Below, in pieces: positions 56,331 through 64,000 of a stretch of DNA of 64,000 bases. How positions within the stretch are numbered: position 1 is the first letter of the stretch; every line of letters starts with the position of its first letter. The notes under the pieces are model-generated. The model had not been told where the DNA came from. It searched no databases and saw nothing but the letters and a program-made list of their open reading frames with translations. The stretch lies in contig NZ_JAKVIM010000019.1 in assembly GCF_022601715.1 (NCBI RefSeq), forward strand, positions 1 through 64,000. The letters run 5' to 3'. Position numbers and translations under genes: made by a program. The DNA comes from Acinetobacter zhairuonensis (GTDB taxonomy: Bacteria; Pseudomonadota; Gammaproteobacteria; Pseudomonadales; Moraxellaceae).

Positions 56331-57476
56331 ATGAAATTCACTCAACTTGTTGTTTTAAGTTCAATCATCGCTGCAGGCATTTCTACAGCCTATGCAGATA
56401 TCAAAGTTGGTGTAGTGACTTCATCGAGTGGTCCAGTCGCAATGGTTGGGATTCCACAGAAAAATACTATTGCGCTATTACCTAAAACGCTTGGTGGTGA
56501 GAAGGTCCAATATATTTCGATTGATGATGCGAGTGATCCTACTGCTTCAGTAAAGGCAATCAATAAATTGATTAAAGAGAACAATGTGGATGCGATTATT
56601 GGTCCTTCAGGTTCTCCAAATGCCATGGCAGTGATTGGAACAATTGCTAAAGCTGGCGTACCTTTACTTGCACCTGTAGGGACATCTGCCGCTGTATTGC
56701 CAATGAATGCTCAAAAGAAATGGGTGTTTAAAACTACACAGAATGATGACGTGATTGCAGCAGCACTTGTTGAAGATATGGTAAAGCGCAAAATCAAAAC
56801 ATTAGGATTTATAGGCACAGCAGATCCATATGGTGATAACTGGGGCAAGGTGATTGCATCATTGGCAGCGAAAAATGGCATTAAAGTCGTTGCCAAAGAA
56901 AGTTTCCAAAGACAAGACACTTCTTTGACGGGTCAAGCATTGAAGTTAATTGCCACCAAACCACAAGCAATTTTAGTGGCTGCACCTGGCAGTTCAGCGG
57001 TACCGCCACAAACTGCATTATATGACCGTGGTTATCGTGGTCAGATGTATCAAACTCATGGTGCGGCTTTAGATCAATTCCTGAAAATGGGTGGCAATAA
57101 AGTTAACAACACCATTCTTGCAGCAAGTTTGATGTTGGTAATTAATGAAATTCCAAACAACAATGTTTCAAAACCAATCGCCTTAAAATACATGAATAGC
57201 TACAAAAAAATGTACGGGGAATATCCTGCGACATTTGGTGCCAATGTCTACGATGCAGGTTTACTCTTAGAAAAAGCAGTACCTGTAGCATTGAAGAAGG
57301 CGAAGCCGGGAACTGCACAATTCCGTCAAGAATTACGTACAGCTCTGGAGCAAACCAAAGAGTTAGCAGGGACACAGGGTGTGTATAACATGACCCTGTC
57401 AGATCATAGTGGTTTTGATAAACGTGGTCGGGTCATGATTACAGTTAAAAATGGTCAATGGACGTTGCTGAAATAA
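56331..57476 (+). CDS. ABC transporter substrate-binding protein, branched-chain amino acid (Leu/Ile/Val) type
   Basis: This is a 381-residue protein with a signal peptide ending TAYADI and a type I periplasmic-binding fold: DIKVGVVTSSSGPVAMVG, ISIDDASDPTASVKAINKLI, IIGPSGSPNAMAVIGTIAKA and TFGANVYDAGLLLEKAV. This class also binds aromatic acids. It is the first gene of a four-protein uptake system on the plus strand, downstream of the porin. Given the iac neighbours, an aromatic or indolic acid is a reasonable ligand, though unproved. Confidence 0.88.
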   Translation: MKFTQLVVLSSIIAAGISTAYADIKVGVVTSSSGPVAMVGIPQKNTIALLPKTLGGEKVQYISIDDASDPTASVKAINKLIKENNVDAIIGPSGSPNAMAVIGTIAKAGVPLLAPVGTSAAVLPMNAQKKWVFKTTQNDDVIAAALVEDMVKRKIKTLGFIGTADPYGDNWGKVIASLAAKNGIKVVAKESFQRQDTSLTGQALKLIATKPQAILVAAPGSSAVPPQTALYDRGYRGQMYQTHGAALDQFLKMGGNKVNNTILAASLMLVINEIPNNNVSKPIALKYMNSYKKMYGEYPATFGANVYDAGLLLEKAVPVALKKAKPGTAQFRQELRTALEQTKELAGTQGVYNMTLSDHSGFDKRGRVMITVKNGQWTLLK

Positions 57477-57578
57477 TTTAAGTAGCACCTTTCTTCACTT
57501 ATTCATCTAGATTTTTTAGGGATTAATTCGGTCTCTTCGGGGTCGTTTTGTCTCTAAAAATGACTAAGGGTAAGGCAT

Positions 57579-58616
57579 ATGGATTTTAATATTGCTTTAA
57601 TACTAGGACAGGATGGAATTACCAGTGGTGCTATTTACGCGCTGCTGGCACTTTGCATTATCTTAGTTTTCATCGTCACACGGATTTTGCTGATTCCATT
57701 GGGCGAATTTACCGTTTTTGGCGCACTCACTCTGGCATCCATTCAGGCGGGAACACCTAGTACCATTGTTTGGCTGGTCACAGCCTTCTGTCTGGTCAAT
57801 TTATGCTTGGATGCTTGGGAATCTCTCAGAAATAAAACAGCATTCCATTGGAAAAAACAGCTTGGTCTAGTCGGGTACTGCATGGTCTTGGTGTTATGTA
57901 TGTATCAACTGCCGCTGGCTGAATTACCAATGTTCTTCCAGATTTTGTTGACACTGGCGATTATCACGCCGCTTGGTCCGATGATGTATCGTACCTTCTT
58001 CCAATCATTAGCATCAGCTAAATCCTTGGTATTGCTCATTGTTTCGATTGCCTCCCATGTTGCCTTGGTCGGTGTAGGGCTGATTATTTTCGGACCGAAT
58101 GGTGCGCAAACCAGACCGTTTAGTGAAGCCGCTTTTGAATTGGGAACGCTCAGTGTGAATAGTCAAACACTGTGTATCCTGTTTGCCTTTGTGCTGTTGA
58201 TTATTGCCTTGTGGTACTTCTTTGATAAGACTCTGTATGGCAAAGCCTTACATGCGACAGCGGTAAACCGAGTGGGTGCTCAGCTCATGGGAATCTCCCC
58301 AATTTTTGCAGGAAAAATCACCTTTGCTCTGGCGGCTTTTATTGGGGCGCTATCAGGAATCTTAATTTCACCGATCACCACCTTGTATTACGACTCAGGT
58401 TTTGTCATCAGTCTTAAAGGCTTTGTCGGTGCAATCATTGGCGGATTGGTCAGCTTCCCTGTGGCTGCGGTCGGTTCGATTGTGGTTGGCTTGATTGAAT
58501 CATTTTCGATGTTCTGGGCGAGTGATTATAAAGAAATCATTGTCTTTACATTAATTATTCCATTCTTGATTTGGAAATCCCTCACTTCGCGTCACTCAGA
58601 GGAGGATGGCGAATGA
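57579..58616 (+). CDS. ABC transporter permease, LivH type
   Basis: This is a 345-residue integral membrane protein with about eight hydrophobic helices and the LivH pattern (GQDGITSGAIYALLALCIIL at the start, YGKALHATAVNRVGAQLMGI and GFVGAIIGGLVSFPVAAVGS near the end). It forms one half of the membrane channel. Its last bases overlap the start of the next gene (ATGA at 58613-58616), so the two are co-translated. Confidence 0.88.
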   Translation: MDFNIALILGQDGITSGAIYALLALCIILVFIVTRILLIPLGEFTVFGALTLASIQAGTPSTIVWLVTAFCLVNLCLDAWESLRNKTAFHWKKQLGLVGYCMVLVLCMYQLPLAELPMFFQILLTLAIITPLGPMMYRTFFQSLASAKSLVLLIVSIASHVALVGVGLIIFGPNGAQTRPFSEAAFELGTLSVNSQTLCILFAFVLLIIALWYFFDKTLYGKALHATAVNRVGAQLMGISPIFAGKITFALAAFIGALSGILISPITTLYYDSGFVISLKGFVGAIIGGLVSFPVAAVGSIVVGLIESFSMFWASDYKEIIVFTLIIPFLIWKSLTSRHSEEDGE

Positions 58617-60418
58617 AAGCGAAATATTTATTTATTGGCTTCGCGCTGATCACCATGATCAGCCCATTTATTCTGCCTGATTATCAAGTCACCTTACTCA
58701 ACTATATTGGTTTAAATGCCTTAGTGGTGCTTGGCTTGGTTTTACTCACGGGTGTTGGCGGCATGACCAGCTTTGGTCAGGCTGCATTGGTGGGTATTGG
58801 TGCCTATACCACGGCATATATTACTGCCACTGAACAATTGCCATCATGGTTAGCGTGGACGCATGGCAGCCCTTGGGCGGCATTGATTTTAGGTGTTGTC
58901 ATTACGATTATTTCCGCAATTATTGTCGGGGGTATGACGCTTAAATTATCAGGACATTATTTGCCACTTGGTACCATTGCGTGGGGCATTTCACTGTATT
59001 ACTTTTTCTCCACCATTGAATCTTTAGGAGGTCATTCAGGGATCTCGAATATTCCAAGTGTTTCAGTGTTTGGCTATGCCTTAGATAGCAGTAATAAAAT
59101 GTATTACTTGATTTGGTTGATTCTATTCATTGCAATTATCTTGACCAAAAATCTGCTCAATTCTCGTGAAGGACGTGCCATTCGTGCATTGAATGGTGGG
59201 CAACTCATGGCAGAGTCTATGGGGGTAAATACCTTCAGATCTAAGCTAGTCGTCTTTACTATCTCTTCTATTTTTGCCTCCATTTCAGGTTGGTTGTATG
59301 CACACAATCAGGCCTTTATCAATCCAACGCCTTTTGGTTTACAAATGGGGATTGATTATCTATTTATGGCATTACTGGGCGGTGTAGGACATATTTGGGG
59401 TGCGATTCTTGGCGCAGGTATTTTCACCATGGCACGCCAATGGTTACAAGATTTCTTGCCGATCATTTTTGGTTCAGAAGGACATTATGAAACCATTGTT
59501 TTTGGTTTATTGATTGTCGTATTGATGCAAAAGGCACCGTCAGGCTTATGGCCAATGCTGGTGAAATGTATTCCTCAACGCTTTAAACCTGAAAAAGATG
59601 CACATCTCGACATTGTGCCGCCAACACGTGAATTACCGTCTTTAGAGTTACCAGAGCAAGGCACATTGATTCTGGAAGCCAAAGACGTCACGAAAAAATT
59701 TGGTGGACTGGTTGCCAATAACAACATGAACCTGAGCATTTATGCGGGTGAAATTCTGGCATTGATTGGACCCAATGGTGCGGGCAAAAGCACGATGTTC
59801 AATCAACTCTCTGGGGTCGATGTCCCTACCAGTGGCGAAGTGCTTTTCCTTGGTGAAAAAATTAATGGACAAAGTTCACGCGAGATTGCCAAGAAAGGTT
59901 TAAGCCGGACCTTCCAGCACGTGAAAATCATGCCTGAAATGACGGTGTTAGAAAATGCCGTGATTGGGGCTCACTTACGTGGTCAAAAAGGCGTGTTGTC
60001 TTCAATGTTTGGCCTAGACCGTGAAGAAGAAAACAACCTGCTCAATGAAGCCAAATTTCAATTAGAACGCGTGGGCTTGGGAGACTATCTGTATACCGAA
60101 GCAGGTAACTTGGCACTTGGGCAACAGCGTATTTTAGAAATTGCCCGTGCGCTGTGTGCACATCCTTCACTGTTATTACTGGATGAACCCGCTGCAGGGC
60201 TGCGTTTAAAAGAAAAGCAAGCTTTAGCAGCCTTACTCACCAAACTGCGCGCTGAAGGCATGGCAATTTTACTGGTCGAGCACGATATGGATTTTGTGAT
60301 GAATTTGGTTGACCGCGTAGTGGTCATGGAGTTCGGACAAAAAATTGCAGAAGGTCTACCAGAAGATGTGCAAAAAGATGAAGTTGTACTCGAAGCCTAT
60401 TTAGGGGGTGCTGCATGA
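58613..60418 (+). CDS. Fused ABC transporter permease and ATPase (LivM-LivG)
   Basis: This is a 601-residue protein. ATG 58613 is used, overlapping the upstream stop; a longer frame from 58571 would lie inside the preceding gene. Residues 1 to about 320 are a LivM-type permease (LLTGVGGMTSFGQAALVGIG, SREGRAIRALNGGQLMAESM). Residues 330-600 are a LivG-type ATPase with Walker A GPNGAGKST, signature LALGQQRILEIARAL and Walker B LLLLDEPAAGL. The join is a single open frame with a 30-residue linker and no stop, so the fusion looks natural; such LivM-LivG fusions are known in other bacteria. Confidence 0.9.
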   Translation: MKAKYLFIGFALITMISPFILPDYQVTLLNYIGLNALVVLGLVLLTGVGGMTSFGQAALVGIGAYTTAYITATEQLPSWLAWTHGSPWAALILGVVITIISAIIVGGMTLKLSGHYLPLGTIAWGISLYYFFSTIESLGGHSGISNIPSVSVFGYALDSSNKMYYLIWLILFIAIILTKNLLNSREGRAIRALNGGQLMAESMGVNTFRSKLVVFTISSIFASISGWLYAHNQAFINPTPFGLQMGIDYLFMALLGGVGHIWGAILGAGIFTMARQWLQDFLPIIFGSEGHYETIVFGLLIVVLMQKAPSGLWPMLVKCIPQRFKPEKDAHLDIVPPTRELPSLELPEQGTLILEAKDVTKKFGGLVANNNMNLSIYAGEILALIGPNGAGKSTMFNQLSGVDVPTSGEVLFLGEKINGQSSREIAKKGLSRTFQHVKIMPEMTVLENAVIGAHLRGQKGVLSSMFGLDREEENNLLNEAKFQLERVGLGDYLYTEAGNLALGQQRILEIARALCAHPSLLLLDEPAAGLRLKEKQALAALLTKLRAEGMAILLVEHDMDFVMNLVDRVVVMEFGQKIAEGLPEDVQKDEVVLEAYLGGAA

Positions 60419-61185
60419 GCAAAATAAATAATGATCAAGGGAAAGCACTACTTGAAGTGAAAAACCTGAATGTTGCATACGGCAAAGTCGATGCCTTAAT
60501 CGACTTCAATATGCGCGTGAATGAAGGTCAGATTGTTTCTGTCGTGGGACCGAATGGTGCAGGGAAAACGACTTTGCTCTCTGCAATCATGGGCGTGCTG
60601 TCATCCAAAGGCAATGTCGATTTTGATGGTGAAGTCGGTCAATGTCCGCAGATCGAACGCATGGTGGTCAGAGGCTTAGGTCTAGTTCCTGAAAAGCGCG
60701 AATTGTTCAGTTCGATGAGTATTGAAGACAATCTGATGCTGGGTGCATTTCAGCGCTATCGCCATGGTGATCGTGGTTATAAAGACAGTCTGGATGAGGT
60801 GTATAGCATTTTTCCAAGACTGAAAGAACGTCGTCAGCAAGAAGCGGGGACTTTGTCGGGTGGGGAGCGTCAGATGCTTGCTGTGGGGCGTGCCTTGATG
60901 GCAAAGCCAAAACTTCTCATGTTGGATGAACCGAGCTTAGGCTTGGCGCCATTGATTACCCGTGAAATTTTCAAAATTATTGATCAATTACGGGGTCAGG
61001 GCGTGTCGATTTTATTGGTCGAACAAAACGCGCGAGCTGCACTGAAGCTGGCAGATTATGCTTATGTACTTGAAATGGGTGAATTGTCAATTCAAGGCAA
61101 GGGCGCGGATTTATTAGAAGATAAACGGATTATTGAAAGTTACTTGGGTACGAACAGTAAACACCAAGATGTATTGGCAATTTAA
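60415..61185 (+). CDS. ABC transporter ATPase, LivF type
   Basis: This is a 256-residue ATPase with Walker A GPNGAGKTT, signature LSGGERQMLAVGRALM, Walker B LLMLDEPSLGLAP and His-switch-region ILLVEQNARAALKLAD. It overlaps the previous gene by 4 bp (ATGA). Together with the fused ATPase it powers uptake through LivH/LivM. It is followed after 18 bp by the ketopantoate-reductase-like gene. Confidence 0.9.
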   Translation: MSKINNDQGKALLEVKNLNVAYGKVDALIDFNMRVNEGQIVSVVGPNGAGKTTLLSAIMGVLSSKGNVDFDGEVGQCPQIERMVVRGLGLVPEKRELFSSMSIEDNLMLGAFQRYRHGDRGYKDSLDEVYSIFPRLKERRQQEAGTLSGGERQMLAVGRALMAKPKLLMLDEPSLGLAPLITREIFKIIDQLRGQGVSILLVEQNARAALKLADYAYVLEMGELSIQGKGADLLEDKRIIESYLGTNSKHQDVLAI

Positions 61186-61203
61186 AAAAGTTGAGATGGT
61201 GAA

Positions 61204-62217
61204 ATGAATAAGTCAGCAAAAATCACGATTTTAGGCGCAGGTGCAATCGGGTGCACCGTCGCTGCTCGACTCATTTTGGCTGGATTTGAGCAAGTTAGCC
61301 TCATTGCACGTGGCGAGAATTTGAAGCAATTAAAGGCTGAAGGTATTCAACTGCAAGATTTGACAGGTACCCATCAAGTGTACCCTTATCAAGTGGTAGA
61401 GCAAGCTTCTGAACTGGATGTGCAGGATATCATTTTTATTGCAACCAAAGCGGGTGCGCTGAAGCAGATCACTCCAAGCCTGCATCACCTTTTGCATGAT
61501 GAAACTGTAATTGTACCACTCATGAATGGCATTCCATTCTGGTATTTCTATGAGGGAGACACCCAGCAACAAAATTTAAAAACCATTCAATGCCTCGATA
61601 CGGATCAGTATTTGATTGAAAACTTTCCGCTGAAACATTTAATTGGGGCGGTGGTATTTATTACCGCAGAATTACAAGGATATGGAAAGGTAAAGTCTAG
61701 TAACCCGTATTTACTTATTTTTGGCGAGCCTTCTCATCAAATTACGCCACGAGTCGAACTGCTTCAGCAACTTTTTGCTGACACTGGGATTGAATCTCGT
61801 GTGCATGAAAGTATTCGTGATCAGATTTGGACCAAAGTAATTGCCAATTTGAGCTCCAATCCATTGTCGGTTTTGACTGGGGCAACCTTACATGACATCT
61901 ATTCACATCCACATTTACATGATGTTGTGACCAAAATGATGCTCGAAGCGCGTCAGGTTGCTGCTTGTTATGGCGCACGCATTAACATTGACCCTAAATT
62001 GTTTCTACAGTTGGGTGCAGACATGGGGGAAGTACATACTTCCATGTGGCAGGACTTTCAAAAGAAACAGCCTTTAGAGCTCTCTGTGATTGCAGATGCG
62101 GTACTTGAATTGGCTGAGGGGTATAACTGTCCAATGCCAGTAACCAAACAGATTTGCGAATTAACCAAATATTTAAGTAATCGTAATATGCAAACTTCTA
62201 CAGATAAAGTTGCTTAA
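61204..62217 (+). CDS. Ketopantoate reductase-like (PanE/ApbA family) oxidoreductase
   Basis: This is a 337-residue protein. NADP-binding KITILGAGAIGCTVAARLIL opens it; DIIFIATKAGALKQITPSL and PLMNGIPFWYF follow, with a C-terminal helical domain containing IWTKVIANLSSNPLSVLTGA (the catalytic Lys region). True PanE makes pantoate for coenzyme A; this copy sits between transporter and aldolase genes, so it may instead reduce a keto-acid of the catabolic pathway. The two readings cannot be separated by sequence alone. Confidence 0.8.
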   Translation: MNKSAKITILGAGAIGCTVAARLILAGFEQVSLIARGENLKQLKAEGIQLQDLTGTHQVYPYQVVEQASELDVQDIIFIATKAGALKQITPSLHHLLHDETVIVPLMNGIPFWYFYEGDTQQQNLKTIQCLDTDQYLIENFPLKHLIGAVVFITAELQGYGKVKSSNPYLLIFGEPSHQITPRVELLQQLFADTGIESRVHESIRDQIWTKVIANLSSNPLSVLTGATLHDIYSHPHLHDVVTKMMLEARQVAACYGARINIDPKLFLQLGADMGEVHTSMWQDFQKKQPLELSVIADAVLELAEGYNCPMPVTKQICELTKYLSNRNMQTSTDKVA

Positions 62218-62247
62218 AAGTATAGAAGATGAATAGGAAAATTTAAG

Positions 62248-63000
62248 ATGAACTCTACCGTGAATGCGTTAAATGTTTCAAAAGAAGAATGGGAACTTCG
62301 AGTTAAATTGGCACATTGCTATCATTTAATTGACTATTTTGGCTGGACAGAAACGATTTTTAATCATATTTCGGCACGTCTGCCTGGAGATGAACACTAC
62401 TATTTGGTCAATCCATTTGGACTGAATTATAGTGAGGTCACCCCTGAAAATCTTTTAAAAGTGGATTTGCATGGTAATAAGGTGATGCATTCGGAATATG
62501 ATGCTAACCCCGCAGGTTTTGCTTTGCATAGTGCCGTACACGGTGTACGAGATGATATTCGTTGTTTAATTCATACCCATACCACGCCAATTAGTGCAGT
62601 AGTCCAAAAAAAATCAGGCTTCAAATATGACAGCTTCTATGGTGCCCAACTATACGGACGTGTTGGATATCATACCTTTGAAGGCATTACTTTATTTGCT
62701 GAAGAAAAAGAGCGAATGATTCAAAGCCTTGGAGATCATCATATTTTGGTGTTGAGAAATCACGGTATTGCGGTTGGAGAAAGTAGTATAGAAAAAGCAT
62801 TTTTCTTATTGTGGACCGTACAACGCGCAGCAGAAATTCAGTGTCAAGCAGATGCAATGGGTGGAGAAGATGTACCATTAACTGAGGAGGTCAAACAAAA
62901 ATGTACCGATCTCACCGCCATGCTGATTCGAGAAAGTGGCTTTGCGAATAAGTTTTTTGATGCCATGGTCAGAAAAATGCACGAAAAATCTGGATGCTAA
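62248..63000 (+). CDS. Class II aldolase/adducin-family protein, paralogue of the one at 13318
   Basis: This is a 250-residue protein with NPAGFALHSAVHGVRDDIRC, the zinc His pair LIHTHTTP and the third His in LRNHGIAVGES. It matches the 13318 protein over its whole length (FGWTETIFNHISARLP against YGWTDLVFTHISVRLP). It lies 30 bp after the ketopantoate-reductase-like gene, at the end of the transporter operon. With the HD protein at 53134 it rebuilds the same pair found at 13.3-14.7 kb. The substrate is unknown. Confidence 0.85.
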   Translation: MNSTVNALNVSKEEWELRVKLAHCYHLIDYFGWTETIFNHISARLPGDEHYYLVNPFGLNYSEVTPENLLKVDLHGNKVMHSEYDANPAGFALHSAVHGVRDDIRCLIHTHTTPISAVVQKKSGFKYDSFYGAQLYGRVGYHTFEGITLFAEEKERMIQSLGDHHILVLRNHGIAVGESSIEKAFFLLWTVQRAAEIQCQADAMGGEDVPLTEEVKQKCTDLTAMLIRESGFANKFFDAMVRKMHEKSGC

Positions 63001-63031
63001 TCACGATTTTATCAATCTGTCTGATTTAGTG

Positions 63032-63057
63032 AAGCTCAAGAAATTAATTTGAGCTTT
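63032..63057 (+). terminator. Terminator after the class II aldolase gene
   Basis: AAGCTCAA and TTGAGCTT form a stem of about 8 bp with a 10-nt AT-rich loop, followed by a short T-run. It is 31 bp after the stop. Confidence 0.55.
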
Positions 63058-63391
63058 ACGGTTAGGTGTTTTGAATTACTAGCGTCTAGACTTTGTGAAA
63101 AATGAATCAAAACTCAAATAATTAATAACGAAAATTTATAATTGTTCATTTTTTTGATGTAAGATAAAGCATTATCAAATGTTTTTTATTAGAAAAAGCA
63201 AATAAAATTCAGCATCTTTATTTAACTTTTCTCTATGTGAATGGGGGCTAACATAGCATTTATGTCTATATAATATGAAAGATTCATTTTATTTAACAAA
63301 ATCTTATAACTCAAAAGTGTAATGGAGATGCTTGTGTGTTTATAGCCGTCTCCTTTAGAATCCCATTTAATATTCAATTAGTCTGAAGCAT
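63058..63391. other. 334-bp gap before the MarR regulator gene
   Basis: No gene was recognised. The sequence is AT-rich. I did not find the TTTGA-N4-TCAA motif here, so the regulator may not control itself through it. Confidence 0.4.
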
Positions 63392-63853
63392 ATGACCAAT
63401 AAATACTCTAAATATTTCCCAATTCATGATGATTTTAATATTGATGATTTTCCGTATTACTGGATTTCTCAAGTTTACGGCTTATATATTCACAAAATGG
63501 ACAATGCGCTGAAAAACTATGGTTTGGATAATTCTAGACGTCGTATTATCTTAGCGGCTTCTGCACGACCTAACGCCAGTATTTCTGAGTTGGCAGAAAT
63601 GACCATTATTAAAATTCCGACAGCGACCAAGATTATTTATCGTTTAAAAGATGAAGGTTTGTTAAATACCACCGTTAGTGAAACAGATAGTCGTATTACC
63701 AGTGTCAGTTTGACGGAAAAAGGTCATGAAATGGTGATTAAGATTAATGAAATTACCTCACTGCTATTGAATGATAGCTTTGCGGGGATCAAGCCTTCAG
63801 AAATTAATAAATTGAATGATTTATTAAAAATCATTAAGAAAAATCTGGCTTGA
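63392..63853 (+). CDS. iacR: MarR-family regulator, IacR-like
   Basis: This is a 153-residue protein with the MarR winged helix (SISELAEMTIIKIPTATKII, then RLKDEGLLNTTVSETDSRIT). MarR-type IacR is the known repressor of iac genes, released by indole-3-acetic acid; its small size, its fold and the presence of the island support this call. Here it lies 10 kb from the iac operon, beyond the transporter genes, and not next to iacG. It is also possible that it controls only the transporter/aldolase genes. Confidence 0.75.
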   Translation: MTNKYSKYFPIHDDFNIDDFPYYWISQVYGLYIHKMDNALKNYGLDNSRRRIILAASARPNASISELAEMTIIKIPTATKIIYRLKDEGLLNTTVSETDSRITSVSLTEKGHEMVIKINEITSLLLNDSFAGIKPSEINKLNDLLKIIKKNLA

Positions 63854-63928
63854 ATAAAGGGAATATCGAACAGTATCCAACCTGAAGATGCTTGTTCACC
63901 CAATTGCTTAATAAATCACATCTAGCTG

Positions 63929-63959
63929 CCGCTATCCAATTTTGAGTAGCGGTTTTTTT
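63929..63959 (+). terminator. Terminator after the MarR regulator
   Basis: CCGCTA and TAGCGG form a stem with a 12-nt loop, followed by a run of seven T, 75 bp after the stop. Confidence 0.85.
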
Positions 63960-64000
63960 GTCTTTATTGAGTGAAAGTATTTCCTATTTCAGACCAAAGA

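Noticed and set aside
61204..62217. Biosynthetic panE
   Set aside because: The fold agrees, but the position in a transporter/aldolase operon makes a catabolic role as likely, so no gene symbol was given.

Overview
The window looks like a piece of an Acinetobacter genome. Four things point there: it is AT-rich; it carries an indole-3-acetic acid (iac) catabolic cluster in the Acinetobacter gene order; it has XerC/XerD (pdif-type) sites of the kind known from Acinetobacter replicons; and it has a type VI secretion VgrG/Rhs locus with lipoprotein immunity genes. The species cannot be fixed by reading. No rRNA, tRNA or CRISPR array was seen.

Region 1 (1-11.9 kb) is a T6SS effector island. It starts with the 3' end of vgrG and a 1668-residue Rhs effector with its presumed lipoprotein immunity gene. 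These are followed by about 5 kb of visibly more AT-rich DNA: a row of related small lipoprotein genes (two intact beyond the cognate one, at least three broken), an orphan Rhs C-terminal tip with an L,D-transpeptidase-like motif, a frameshifted membrane-anchored candidate immunity gene for it, another toxin-tip-like fragment, and a 5'-truncated IS5-type transposase fused to a lipoprotein signal peptide.

Region 2 (11.9-35 kb) is metabolic. It holds: (a) an MFS transporter, a class II aldolase and an HD-domain protein beside a divergent LysR regulator; (b) a sulfatase, a DUF3604 protein, a membrane-anchored PpiC-type isomerase and a HupE/UreJ-type membrane protein, the last two overlapping; (c) a nitronate-monooxygenase-like protein, acyl-CoA ligase, alpha/beta hydrolase and Baeyer-Villiger-type monooxygenase with a divergent AraC/VirS-like regulator, recalling the mycobacterial virS/mymA locus; (d) a second AraC regulator, a MalT-like LuxR regulator, an SDR and an MDR oxidoreductase.

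Region 3 (35.7-43 kb) is a complete urease cluster in the order ureE-F-G-J-D-A-B-C, then the formaldehyde detoxification pair frmR-frmA (adhC). Region 4 (43.58-44.56 kb) holds three Xer recombination sites flanking two one-gene modules: a protein of unknown function and a GNAT acetyltransferase.

Region 5 (45.2-63.9 kb) is the iac island: iacH-A-B-I-C-D-E-F-G on one strand, an HD-domain protein on the other, an OprD-type porin, a branched-chain-type ABC transporter (with a LivM-LivG fusion), a ketopantoate-reductase-like enzyme, a class II aldolase and a MarR regulator matching IacR. A candidate operator, TTTGA-N4-TCAA, occurs before iacH (as a perfect 18-bp palindrome) and twice in the HD/porin gap. 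The HD protein plus class II aldolase pair occurs twice in the window (13.3-14.7 kb; 53.1 and 62.2 kb), each time with transporters and a regulator, which suggests a shared catabolic step that has not been assigned.
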